Shown piece after piece: positions 1 through 8,196 of a stretch of DNA of 38,553 bases; the stretch's first letter is position 1, and each line of letters starts with the position of its first letter. This DNA is from Parashewanella curva (lineage in GTDB: Bacteria > Pseudomonadota > Gammaproteobacteria > Enterobacterales > Shewanellaceae). Below the pieces are notes generated by a model. The model searched no databases and was not told the origin of the DNA. It was given only the letters and a program-made list of their open reading frames with translations. Position numbers and translations under genes: made by a program. Where the stretch lies: the NCBI RefSeq assembly GCF_003675895.1, contig NZ_ML014792.1:1-38553 (forward strand). The letters are read 5' to 3'.

Positions 1-1
1 C

Positions 2-208
2 TTACCACCATACAGCCCAAATTTGAACCCAATTGAGCGGCTTTGGAAAGTAATGAATGAGCATATTAGGAATAATGAATATTTCGCTTCAGCGAAAGAG
101 TTCCGAGAACGGATAAATTACTTTTTCTATGTCAAACTACCAGAAATTGCAGATACTTTAACGAGTAGAATTACTGACAACTTTCAAACGCTCACATCTG
201 CAATTTGA
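2..208 (+). CDS. IS630-family transposase, C-terminal part (cut by window edge)
   Basis: The reading frame is open from base 2 and ends at TGA 206-208. It starts with LPPYSPNLNPIERLWKVMNE, the conserved end of the DDE domain in IS630/Tc1-type transposases, where the final acidic residue is the E of NPIE. The remaining ~50 residues match the usual helical tail of this family. Only the last ~68 residues are in the window, so it cannot be judged whether the element is intact. The next gene fragment begins immediately at the transposase stop, which suggests that the element end lies within about 30 bases of 208. Family assignment is confident; the exact element is unknown. Confidence 0.85.
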   Translation, partial: LPPYSPNLNPIERLWKVMNEHIRNNEYFASAKEFRERINYFFYVKLPEIADTLTSRITDNFQTLTSAI

Positions 209-483
209 ATTCACTTGGGTATATTACTGAAACCGATGCCTTAAAAGAATCGAATCGCCAGTTAGCTGCAATTGGTCGCAACCTTAACCAAATTGCCAGA
301 GTATTAAATATCGAGTTTCGTCATAGTGACAAAATCACGGCAGAAATGATCGAGCTGCTTGTCGATAGGATTGATCAACATAGCACCAAAGTTGAAGACT
401 TGATCCAACAAGGTCATAAGCGTTGGGGAGGAGTTGCGTATTCCGGTAAAAATGAACGGCGGGGGAATAGATGTTCACCTTAG
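205..483 (+). pseudogene. MobC-like relaxosome protein remnant
   Basis: The frame overlaps the transposase stop and encodes ~92 residues. The segment NRQLAAIGRNLNQIARVLN is typical of MobC/relaxosome accessory proteins of mobilisable plasmids and integrative elements, as is a helical C-terminus ending in an RWG motif (HKRWGG). The normal N-terminus (a ribbon-helix-helix-like DNA-binding part) is missing and is replaced by IS sequence. The last ~15 residues, after RWGG, look unrelated and run into the start of the LysR gene. I read this as a 5'-truncated, non-functional piece of a mobilisation module. No relaxase gene is visible next to it. Confidence 0.55.
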
Positions 484-491
484 GCCGGAAT

Positions 492-1400
492 ATGCATATA
501 AAAGCGCTGAGGGCTTTCCGTATTACTATGATTGAAGGCTCGATAGCTAAAGCCTCTGAAAAGATGCACTTAAGTCAATCTGCTATCAGTCGTTTGATTT
601 CTTCTTTAGAGGGAGAACTGAAGCTTGAATTATTCTTACGTAGTGGCAGACGCTTAATCCCAACTCAACAAGCGGTTGCATTTGATCGTGAAGCACGACG
701 AATTTTAGATAATTTAGATGAAATTAAACGTATCGCCGATGAAATACGTACTGCGCAAACTCAAAGATTAAGAGTGCTTGCCATGCCAAGAGTTGCACCG
801 ACTCTTGTTTCTCCCACCGTAAAGATTTTTTTAGCCTTGCACTCTGATGTCCATTTAAGTGTTGATGTTCGTACTCGTCGAGATGCAGAGCAATGGCTGT
901 TAGGGAGAGAATATGACCTTGGCATTGAACCATTACCAATAAATCACCCCGATATTAATAGTGAAGTACTATTAAAAGTTCGTGCTGAAGCAATTTTGCC
1001 CTTAAACCATCCCTTGAGTGACAAGTCAGAGATCAGTGCCAGTGACTTAAAAGATGAAGCAATGATAGCGCTATTACCCAACCTGTTATTAAGGACTCAA
1101 ATGGAAGATTTCTTTCATTCATAGGGGCAAGAAAAATCATTTGCATGTGAAGTTGCCTCTTCTCAGCTAGCTTGTTTTTTAGTCGCAGATGGCGCAGGGA
1201 TCACTATTGCTGATTCGTTAACGGCAAAAATTGTCGATAAACAAGTTGTAACTCGCCCCATTGTGCCTGAACGCTGGATGTCCTTCGGTATTTTATATCC
1301 AAAATCGGTACAGTTATCTCATGCTGCTAAAAGCTTTATTGAATTGCTGAAATCTGATTTAGCTCACCTTGAAAATGAGCATATTCTGATTGAAGAATAG
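492..1400 (+). pseudogene. LysR-family regulator interrupted by in-frame TAG
   Basis: The N-terminus from ATG 492 is a textbook LysR winged-helix domain (TMIEGSIAKASEKMHLSQSA, then ISRLISSLEGELKLELFLRS). The substrate-binding domain follows. TAG at 1122-1124 stops translation after 210 codons. The same frame then stays open from GGG 1125 to TAG 1398-1400 and encodes the rest of the effector domain (for example VADGAGITIADSL and RPIVPERWMSFGILYPKS). Together the parts give 302 codons, the normal LysR length, so a single substitution (for example CAG to TAG) explains the damage. An upstream in-frame ATG at 471 lies in mob-derived sequence and is a less likely start. No good ribosome binding site precedes 492, so the promoter may also have been lost. 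Confidence 0.75.
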
Positions 1401-1449
1401 GGAACAAGTGGTGTGCTTGGTTCCCTATCGGAAATATTGTGATAGGGAA
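1398..1449 (+). other. Two overlapping inverted repeats after lysR pseudogene
   Basis: TAGGGAACAAG (1398-1408) can pair with CTTGGTTCCCTA (1416-1427) with one bulge. TTCCCTATC (1421-1429) can instead pair perfectly with GATAGGGAA (1441-1449). The middle strand is shared, so the two hairpins are mutually exclusive. Neither is followed by a T run. It could act as a 3' end structure for the LysR transcript. Confidence 0.4.
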
Positions 1450-1638
1450 TTGCTCCCCACATCATTGTTTTCCAAACTTATGATTTTTTTCTGATATCTA
1501 TTGTGAATAAAAGTTGTAGGCTTTGAGCATTCCCATATTAATGGAGATTTTCACACAAAACTAAGCCGTTTTATTCCACGATATTAATTCCAACAATTAG
1601 AAGTTGTGATTGCTTAGAATTAGGCTCTTTTGATTTAG

Positions 1639-2781
1639 CTAATGACATTCTTCACTCTCAGTGTTTTCGAGCCTGTATATCGTTACTCCTTGCACTACAC
1701 GGTTTACCTCCCCAGTTGGACAGGGGTTATCAGGTGTATGACCGCCATTGAAGGATTTGAAAAACGCGATTATCTGGCAGTAAAGAATATAGGGTAAAGC
1801 ACACCATACATCATCAATCTTCTTTGGAATGTTAAGGGTTTCGCTATTTAGTTGAGTGACACTCAATGCAATACCATCGTTAACCAACTCTTTATATAAG
1901 TCTTGTTCATACAAAGAGCCGTATGGGTCACTGGATGAAAAAAGAATGATTTCGGTTTTTTGATTCACTAAAGATTTTGGTCCGTGACGAAATCCCAAAG
2001 GTGATTCGTAATAACTCATAACATCGCCAGCGGTTAGCTCTAAAACCTTTAATGCAGCTTCTTTTGCTATGCCTTGTAACCCTCCAGAACCTAAAAACAC
2101 CATTCTTTTAGTTTGTAAGCTGGCTTGTGCCTTTATTCTTTCGAGCCCTTCCCCTAAAAGCCCTCTCGAAGCCAGAACCGCTGACGCCAATTGCTCTTCA
2201 TCTGGTTGAAATATCGATAAACTTGCGACGATCATTGAAGTGAAGCTGCTCGTCATCGCGAAGCTTTGATCTAAGGTTGGTGAGGGTAATACCAAAGCAA
2301 ACATATTTTCAGAGGATGCAGCTTTTAAGGCTAACTCACCTTCTGGATTACAAGTAATTACTAAATGGTAGCAATGTTCAATACACTGATCCGCTAATTC
2401 AACGCTCGCAACACTTTCTGGGCTACTGCCTGAACGGCCATAAGAAACCATTAGAGTCGGTCTATTTTTATGTAAATATTGCTTTGGCGAACTAACTATA
2501 TCTGTAGTCGCTATAGCTTCAAATTTTCCGCTATTTTTTATGTTTAGCAAAGGAGCAAGCGTTTCTCCTATATAAGCAGAGGTGCCAGCACCGGTAAGTA
2601 TGATACGTAAATCATCCAAGGCCAAAAGTGGTTTCAACCAAGCATTTATCTTTTCTTTCGAAGCATTTACCTGTTCCGTTGTTTGCAACCACATATCAGG
2701 TTGTTGTGCGATTTCTCTAGCCGTCCAATAACCATTAGCTTCTTTGAGTTTTGATTCGTTTATCGATAGGTATGAAGACAT
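1639..2781 (-). CDS. agaS: AgaS-family sugar-phosphate isomerase/deaminase
   Basis: This 380-residue protein has tandem SIS (sugar isomerase) domains. The first contains ILTGAGTSAYIGE and VSYGRSGSSPESVASVELAD, the phosphosugar-binding loops; the second contains VFLGSGGLQGIAKEAALKVL and the ESPLGFRHGPKSLV segment typical of GlmS/AgaS proteins. Length matches E. coli AgaS (~384). AgaS deaminates/isomerises galactosamine-6-phosphate to tagatose-6-phosphate in the cytoplasm, in N-acetylgalactosamine catabolism. It lies 24 bp downstream of kbaZ on the same strand, so the two are almost certainly cotranscribed under the kbaZ promoter. No kinase, deacetylase or transporter for this pathway is in the window. 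Confidence 0.88.
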   Translation of the reverse strand: MSSYLSINESKLKEANGYWTAREIAQQPDMWLQTTEQVNASKEKINAWLKPLLALDDLRIILTGAGTSAYIGETLAPLLNIKNSGKFEAIATTDIVSSPKQYLHKNRPTLMVSYGRSGSSPESVASVELADQCIEHCYHLVITCNPEGELALKAASSENMFALVLPSPTLDQSFAMTSSFTSMIVASLSIFQPDEEQLASAVLASRGLLGEGLERIKAQASLQTKRMVFLGSGGLQGIAKEAALKVLELTAGDVMSYYESPLGFRHGPKSLVNQKTEIILFSSSDPYGSLYEQDLYKELVNDGIALSVTQLNSETLNIPKKIDDVWCALPYILYCQIIAFFKSFNGGHTPDNPCPTGEVNRVVQGVTIYRLENTESEECH

Positions 2782-2805
2782 ATATATTTCTAGCCTTTAA
2801 TTTGA

Positions 2806-4083
2806 TTATTGTTTCCAACACGCTTGCGCATACGCATCGGTAACTTGCTTAATTTTACTTTTGATCAAAGAAACTGGAGTAAGCTCTAATTCTTTCTTTC
2901 TTATCTGCTTATATTGTTCAGGGAAGAACTGGCTGATCAAAGGTAATGGAATAGCGCTGGAACTAAGGTTACTCAGTAGTTGGTCAACTGCAGCATTGAT
3001 GCGTGGATTATTCCAGTAGTAACGGATTCGGTCGCTGTAACTGAAACGACGATAAAATTTAGATTGGTTGTTCAAAGGATAAAATTTTTGCCAACTTGTA
3101 GGATTAACCTGCATTTCTTCGTCACATACATCTCTTAAATATGAACGTTGTTCAATAGGCAACAATTCGTCTTCAATGTAAGACAAAGCAAATAGTGCTT
3201 CTCTCAATGCAAAGGTTAATTGTGGTCCTACTTTCAAAATGGCGAAGTGGTCTTGGATAAGTTGATGATAGGCCTCGTCATTCTGGTAATCAGAAGAGTG
3301 GGCTTCATAGGCTAGATTAGGGATAGTTCTAATAAACTCTTTGAGTTCAACAGCCTTACTCGGTTGATAATCAACGATACCGATATGATCAAATTCAACG
3401 CCAGGCTGAACAACTAACCCTATTACTCGTTCCCAAGCTTCAGATAACGAGAGTTTCTCAAACGCTTTTTTGTGTAACTCGATTGTTTTATTTACGCGAG
3501 CAATAGGGGTTGGATCGACCGTAGAAAGTTCTTCGCTTGCACCTCCTGGCGGAGGAACTTCGGTCCCAACAACATAAACAATGTCACTAGTACCAAAGTG
3601 TTTCATAGCTGTTTTTTCTGCAATCATACATAGATGAGCGGCTCTTTGAGCGACAATTTCATCATCTAATATTTCAGGATCATCAGCACAACCCATACTA
3701 GTATCTAGATGAATTTTTTTGAAACCAGCTGCAACATAACTTTCAATCAATGTTTCTGATTTAGCCATTGCTAACTTTGAAGGCTCATTTACCCAGCAAA
3801 CAGGCCCAAGGTGATCACCACCTGCTATTATGGCTTCTTTAGGAAAATCTAACTTAGCTGCAATAGCGAAGACAAACTCAAGGAATTCATTAGGCTTCAT
3901 TCCTGTATAACCACCAAATTGATTCACTTGATTCGCAGTCGCTTCAATTAGTAGAGGGGTTCCGTCTTGCTTCGCCTGTTCTATGGCAGATTCAATGACT
4001 AGAGGATGAGCAGAGCAAATAGAGTAAAGCCCATTTGCTTTACCTCTTTTATTTGACTGTATTATAGAGCGAATATCTTTCAT
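2806..4083 (-). CDS. kbaZ: Tagatose-1,6-bisphosphate aldolase subunit KbaZ/GatZ
   Basis: The 425-residue product matches KbaZ/GatZ in length and motifs: the N-terminal SICSAHPLVIESAIEQAK, IAGGDHLGPVCWVNEP, KIHLDTSMGCADD, and a C-terminal YYWNNPRINAAVDQLLSNL. In known systems GatZ/KbaZ is the non-catalytic partner needed for activity and stability of the class II aldolase GatY/KbaY, which cleaves tagatose-1,6-bisphosphate. No KbaY homologue is in this window, so the partner must be elsewhere or the protein acts differently. It is the first gene of the kbaZ-agaS pair. The Shine-Dalgarno (GAAAGG) is close to the ATG. Phased CTTTCA repeats lie directly upstream. Confidence 0.88.
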   Translation of the reverse strand: MKDIRSIIQSNKRGKANGLYSICSAHPLVIESAIEQAKQDGTPLLIEATANQVNQFGGYTGMKPNEFLEFVFAIAAKLDFPKEAIIAGGDHLGPVCWVNEPSKLAMAKSETLIESYVAAGFKKIHLDTSMGCADDPEILDDEIVAQRAAHLCMIAEKTAMKHFGTSDIVYVVGTEVPPPGGASEELSTVDPTPIARVNKTIELHKKAFEKLSLSEAWERVIGLVVQPGVEFDHIGIVDYQPSKAVELKEFIRTIPNLAYEAHSSDYQNDEAYHQLIQDHFAILKVGPQLTFALREALFALSYIEDELLPIEQRSYLRDVCDEEMQVNPTSWQKFYPLNNQSKFYRRFSYSDRIRYYWNNPRINAAVDQLLSNLSSSAIPLPLISQFFPEQYKQIRKKELELTPVSLIKSKIKQVTDAYAQACWKQ

Positions 4084-4086
4084 TAC

Positions 4087-4163
4087 CTTTCAACTTATTT
4101 TTATCTTTTGAAAGACAATACAATACCCTTCACAAGCTTTCAAACACTTTCAATTGCTTTTGG
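4087..4163 (-). promoter_or_regulatory. AgaR-like operator in front of kbaZ
   Basis: CTTTCAA repeats occur at 4137-4143 and 4147-4153, followed by CTTTTGG at 4157-4163. The three are spaced exactly 10 bp, one helical turn. A weaker CTTCACA at 4128-4134 extends the series and another CTTTCAA is at 4087-4093. DeoR-family AgaR proteins are known to bind arrays of CTTTC-type repeats. The similar motif in front of agaR supports this as the operator of the local regulator. Confidence 0.65.
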
Positions 4164-4282
4164 TATTTTTGAGGATATTTTCACTTAAAGGAGCAAACAT
4201 TTAAATATACAAACAAACGGGAATAGCAGATGTGTGCACAACCAAGTAGTGAGACACATCATTACTATGAAGAGAAGGAGGG

Positions 4283-5050
4283 TTAATCTACGATGATTAA
4301 TTTGACATTAGCGTTTGCAGCAAAGGTTTTATACGATTCAGGTATTTTACTATCTGTAATTAATACATCTATGGCCGATAAATTTAAAATGATATGAAAG
4401 CCGCTTTTAGCAAATTTAGAAGAATCAGCAACGACTATTATCTGCTTTGCCGACCTACACATCACTCTATTAAGCGATGCTTCTTGTTCGAAATGTGTTG
4501 TAATCGAAGCCGTATCATCAATTCCATCAACACCTAAAATAAGCTTGTCGAAACGTAGGTTTTCAAGGCTAGCCTCAGCTTGCCGCCCATAAAAAGATAA
4601 TGATTTTTGACGTAACTTACCACCAGTCATCATGACTTCAACATCACTTAAGTTGGCTAACTCATTGGCTATATTTAGGCCATTAGTCATAACAACAAGA
4701 TCTTTATGTGATCCTAATTTTTTTGCCACCTGCTCGGTTGTTGTGCCCGAATCAAGCAATAATACTTCACCATCGTTTATAAGCTTTATCGCCGCGTCAG
4801 CAATTTTTCCTTTGATAACATTGTTTTCACAATGCTTTTCTTTTACTGAAAGTTCTTTTGCTATATTTTTCGCAGCAATCGCACCACCTCTGGAACGGAT
4901 CAATAATCTCTTGTTATCCAAATCATTAAGATCTGCTCTAATGGTCACTGTTGAAACGTTGAATTTTTCAGCTAGCGTTTGAACTTCTAGCCTCCCTACT
5001 TCATTGATCATATTAACGATTTCGTTTCGTCTCTCTATTGTGCTTAGCAT
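4283..5050 (-). CDS. agaR: DeoR-family transcriptional repressor, AgaR-like
   Basis: The 255-residue protein begins with a DeoR-type winged helix: ERRNEIVNMINEVGRLEVQT, then LAEKFNVSTVTIRADLNDLD and the wing RSRGGAIA. The C-terminal DeoRC sensor domain (about residues 75-235) has the sugar-phosphate-binding signatures LLLDSGTTTEQVAKKL and LILGVDGID. DeoR proteins normally repress sugar catabolic operons until a phosphorylated intermediate binds. The gene is next to kbaZ-agaS on the same strand but has its own upstream region, where TGAAAG repeats are again found. It is therefore probably autoregulated and the repressor of the pair. The AgaR name rests on context and operator type, not on a search. 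Confidence 0.82.
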   Translation of the reverse strand: MLSTIERRNEIVNMINEVGRLEVQTLAEKFNVSTVTIRADLNDLDNKRLLIRSRGGAIAAKNIAKELSVKEKHCENNVIKGKIADAAIKLINDGEVLLLDSGTTTEQVAKKLGSHKDLVVMTNGLNIANELANLSDVEVMMTGGKLRQKSLSFYGRQAEASLENLRFDKLILGVDGIDDTASITTHFEQEASLNRVMCRSAKQIIVVADSSKFAKSGFHIILNLSAIDVLITDSKIPESYKTFAANANVKLIIVD

Positions 5051-5066
5051 AAATAATGGTTTTTAT

Positions 5067-5126
5067 TTTGAAAGTAATAGTATGTTATCAATTCAAGCCA
5101 CTACAAACAATGAAAGTAAATGAAAG
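5067..5126 (-). promoter_or_regulatory. AgaR-like operator in front of agaR
   Basis: TGAAAG at 5111-5116 and 5121-5126 are exactly 10 bp apart. On the minus strand this reads CTTTCATTTACTTTCATTG, the same motif as in the kbaZ operator. A further TTTTGAAAGT lies at 5067-5076, near the agaR start. This fits autoregulation. Confidence 0.6.
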
Positions 5127-5212
5127 CAGCTTTACTCTCATTGATAACATTAACCGATTTACTATATCTTTCTTACGATGAGAACTCTTAAGCATAAATA
5201 GGAAGCGCTCTT

Positions 5213-5372
5213 ATACCGTTCACATCAATTAACTGTGTTATAGGGAAGCATTAGCGAAGGAAATACAAGGCGCAATGACGAATCATAGCCTTAGCTATGG
5301 TGAGGAATTGCAACGATGTAGTTGCAAAGCTAAGGTTTTAACTAAGACATAGTTAATTGGTACGAACGGTAT
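5213..5372. repeat. MITE-like element with ~25-bp terminal inverted repeats
   Basis: The left end ATACCGTTCACATCAATTAA (continuing CTGTG) is the imperfect reverse complement of the right end CATAGTTAATTGGTACGAAC (continuing GGTAT), with only a few mismatches over ~25 bp. The 160-bp unit has no open frame of note. Its interior holds TAGCCTTAGCTATGG and a second inverted TTGCAACGATGTAGTTGCAA, so single strands would fold strongly. It fills most of the 430-bp gap between agaR and the nuclease gene. I read it as a non-autonomous miniature element. No second copy was seen in this window. The rest of the gap (5127-5212 and 5373-5419) shows nothing clear. Confidence 0.65.
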
Positions 5373-5419
5373 TATTTGGTAGCTTCTACATGAAAGAAGG
5401 CTTAAGGTTCGTCCTTGCA

Positions 5420-5457
5420 ATAAAAAAGCAGCGCCAAATGTGAACTCGGCGCTGCTT
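5420..5457 (-). terminator. Rho-independent terminator of the nuclease operon
   Basis: AAGCAGCGCC (5426-5435) and GGCGCTGCTT (5448-5457) form a perfect 10-bp stem with a 12-nt loop. On the minus strand the stem is followed by TTTTTTATTG. It lies 23 bp after the stop of the endonuclease I-type gene. Confidence 0.9.
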
Positions 5458-5480
5458 CCTATAATAAGCTTATTTAGCGT

Positions 5481-8126
5481 TTAGCTTTGGCGACGACGCA
5501 TCCAAACAAGTGGGAGTAGCAGTGCAATTAAACCACCTAAACTACCTGAGCTCTTAGGCTTAGTCCAACCTGGCTCTTCTTCATTTTTCACTTGAATGTT
5601 AACAGCCTTACTGAAGCTTTCACCGTCAACCATTGCCGTAAGTTCGAACGCTAGAACTTGGTCAATGTCGATTTTAGGTGAAGTTACATCAAGTTTTAGG
5701 CCGTTAGCAGTAAAGGTTGCAGTTTGTCCAGATACTTGCTTCCAGCTGTATGTGATCCCTTCTGGAGCATCAGCGACAGTCGCAGTAATAGATGTTTTCT
5801 CACCTTCTTTGATGTCAGCCTTACCTGCAAACTCTACTTTTAGATCAAGCGGAATATTTTTCACCTTGACGCTAACCGCTTTGGTGGTATCCAAAGTGCC
5901 GTTACTGATAGTGAGTTCAAAACTAAACGTTTGGTCGGCTTTAACCTTTGGTGCCGTTAGAGACAGTGTAGCCTTATCGCCTACCGCTGTTTTCTTTTCG
6001 CCAACAATTTGCTCCCACTTATAAGTAAGAGTATCGTTTTCGCCAGCTTTGATTTTAGAAGCATCTAAAGTATATGCAGTGCTTTCATTTACACTTTCAG
6101 GCGCAACAATATCACCTTCAACAACTAAACCTGGGTTTGGATCGTCATTACAGGCTGCACCATATACATCACGTACTAATTCAGGACGGTCAATGAATGG
6201 GTTACGGTTACCTTGGTATTTGTAAACCTCGTTATTACGGTTCTTTTCGAAGTCAGAAACAGGATCTTGTTTATGCCAAGCATACAGATCACACAAAGTA
6301 CCAATCAGTGGTTTATCGTCTTCTTCTGAAGTTGTTAAACGATTCACAATAGCCAGATCTGGCATCTTGGTTGTCGCGGTATCTTTACCTTGATAGCGAG
6401 TGTCCATGTACATGATCATACGCGCCACATCGCCTTTAACTTCATCACGAGGCTCCCAGCAATCCTTAGCTTTGTCTAAGTAGTTACCAGTGCCAGAACC
6501 GTTGAATTGTACTTCTTCACCAGAGTCACTACATTCGCCGAAGTCATTGTTGCTTCGCGCAGTATTGATGCCAGGATCCGATGGACGTAAATGGTGAGCA
6601 TCGGTATAGCCCCATTGGTCCTTACTAGGGAAGCCATGACTCTTAGCCCAAACATGTTCGCGGTTCCACTTACCTGTACCACTTCCACCTTGCTGGTTGT
6701 CAAGCTTAGAAATGGAAGCTCCGGTATAGATCTCAATAACATTTTTATCGTTAGTTGGATCTTGATCAGCGTAGGTTAATACACTCCATACTTGCCCATA
6801 AGTCAGTTGCTTATGATCTTTAGCAATAATCGTAGATAAAGCATTCTTAAGATCTTCAGGTTTATCAAAGTCACCACTCAATACATCTGAATAGTAAATA
6901 TCGCCATTGAATTTAGTTGGGTCGGCAACCGGCGTTAAGGTTTCACAGTTAGTACACGGACCTAGTTCCGGCGTTGGAGACGGCGGCGGAGGCGTCGTTG
7001 AACCGTCACATTTAGCTTCGCCAGCACAGCCAAGACCATCAGAAGTATTAATATCGAATACGGCCCATTGATTGTTAGTTCCAGGGAAGTCAGCTTCAGC
7101 TACGGTATCGCCTGTAGTTACATTGGCTTTGCGACGTAACGTTTTATTTGCTGTGGAGAAATTAGCATCGTTTGGATCAGTCCATGCAGAACCGGGATCT
7201 TCCCCACGTTTACCAAAACGATCGATAACAACATCGTCTTTAGTCAATACAAGCGCATCATCACCATTAAAGTAAGTTACAGTAGAGGCTTTTCCTTTTT
7301 TAAATGCATCTTCAGCGCCAGAGTTATGGAATACCAGACTTTTTCCTGGTTCTAGAGTGCCTGTCAATGTCTCAGTGTTACCTGGTTCAGTTTTACCGTT
7401 ACCAAATAGAGTTAGCTTGTAAACACTCGCGTCGAGATCAATAGCCTTACCGCCAATGTTCGAAATCTCGATGGCTTTGTTATTGCTGCTGCCTTCTATA
7501 TATTCAGTAATCAAAAGTATGCCAGGGCTGGCTTCAGAACTACAAGCACTTTCACCGGAGCAGCCAAGACCGTCTGAAGTGTTATTATCAAATACTAACC
7601 ATTGATCGCCATTTGGAAAGGCTGCTGCTGCATCAGTATCACCTGTAGTCACACTAGCTTTTCGGCGCAAGGTTTTATTGGCGCTTGAGAAGTCAGCATT
7701 ATTTGGATCTGTCCATGCAGAGCCCGGATCTTCTCCTAATTTACCAAAGCGATCAATTACAGCACCATCTTTGGTTAAGACGATAGTATCATCGCCATTA
7801 AACCAGGTTATCTCAGATGCTGTTCCGATTTTAAACTCATCGGCAGCATTAGAATTGTGGTAGACGATACTTTTTCCAGCCTCTAATGTGCCAGTTAGTG
7901 TTACCGTTTTTCCGACTTCTGTTTTGCCATTAAAGTACAGGTTTAATTTGTAAACGTTAGCATCCAAGTTGATGGCGCTACTGCCTCGATTGGATACCTC
8001 TATTGCTTTGTTGCTTGAGCTGCCTTCTACGTATTCAGTAATTACTAGATTGGCGTTAGCCGCCGTAGAAAATGCGCCCAAAGCCATAGCTGTCGCCGCA
8101 GCTACTGCGCTCATTTTAATTCTCAT
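5481..8126 (-). CDS. Secreted DNase: two lamin-tail domains, endonuclease I domain, GlyGly-CTERM
   Basis: The start is set at ATG 8126 (MRIKMSAVAAATAMALGAFS): AAGGA sits 8 nt upstream, and a Sec signal peptide ending near ANA follows. The 881-residue product has two similar lamin-tail domains (LVITEYVEGSSSNKAIEVSN at about residue 26 and LLITEYIEGSSNNKAIEISN at about 205). A proline-rich linker is followed by an endonuclease I/NucM domain with the catalytic GKWNREHVWAKSHGF and DAHHLRPSD. Two Ig/PKD-like beta domains follow. It ends in SSGSLGGLIALLLPLVWMRR, a GlyGly-CTERM tail handled by rhombosortase after type II secretion. It probably degrades extracellular DNA. It is last in the porin-DNase-DNase operon, 70 bp after the previous gene, and has its own terminator. 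Confidence 0.88.
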   Translation of the reverse strand: MRIKMSAVAAATAMALGAFSTAANANLVITEYVEGSSSNKAIEVSNRGSSAINLDANVYKLNLYFNGKTEVGKTVTLTGTLEAGKSIVYHNSNAADEFKIGTASEITWFNGDDTIVLTKDGAVIDRFGKLGEDPGSAWTDPNNADFSSANKTLRRKASVTTGDTDAAAAFPNGDQWLVFDNNTSDGLGCSGESACSSEASPGILLITEYIEGSSNNKAIEISNIGGKAIDLDASVYKLTLFGNGKTEPGNTETLTGTLEPGKSLVFHNSGAEDAFKKGKASTVTYFNGDDALVLTKDDVVIDRFGKRGEDPGSAWTDPNDANFSTANKTLRRKANVTTGDTVAEADFPGTNNQWAVFDINTSDGLGCAGEAKCDGSTTPPPPSPTPELGPCTNCETLTPVADPTKFNGDIYYSDVLSGDFDKPEDLKNALSTIIAKDHKQLTYGQVWSVLTYADQDPTNDKNVIEIYTGASISKLDNQQGGSGTGKWNREHVWAKSHGFPSKDQWGYTDAHHLRPSDPGINTARSNNDFGECSDSGEEVQFNGSGTGNYLDKAKDCWEPRDEVKGDVARMIMYMDTRYQGKDTATTKMPDLAIVNRLTTSEEDDKPLIGTLCDLYAWHKQDPVSDFEKNRNNEVYKYQGNRNPFIDRPELVRDVYGAACNDDPNPGLVVEGDIVAPESVNESTAYTLDASKIKAGENDTLTYKWEQIVGEKKTAVGDKATLSLTAPKVKADQTFSFELTISNGTLDTTKAVSVKVKNIPLDLKVEFAGKADIKEGEKTSITATVADAPEGITYSWKQVSGQTATFTANGLKLDVTSPKIDIDQVLAFELTAMVDGESFSKAVNIQVKNEEEPGWTKPKSSGSLGGLIALLLPLVWMRRRQS
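7016..8060 (-). repeat. Tandem duplication of the lamin-tail segment (~531-534 bp period)
   Basis: Matching landmarks recur about 531-534 bp apart: CAGCCAAGACC at 7027 and 7561, and TATTCAGTAAT at 7501 and 8032. The encoded domains share long identical stretches such as RFGKxGEDPGSAWTDPN and TGDT. An intragenic duplication of ~178 codons is the simplest reading. Confidence 0.75.
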
Positions 8127-8196
8127 AATCATATTCCTTTTGAATCTTTGAAAAAATGCCAGCGTATGAGCTGGCATTTATAATCAAGAACGTCGT

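Noticed and set aside
471-491. Upstream ATG at 471 as LysR start
   Set aside because: The seven extra residues derive from junction sequence; homologous LysR proteins begin at the later Met (492).
4228-4261. GATGTGT...ACACATC inverted repeat after agaR
   Set aside because: The loop is long and no T run follows, so it is not convincing as a terminator.
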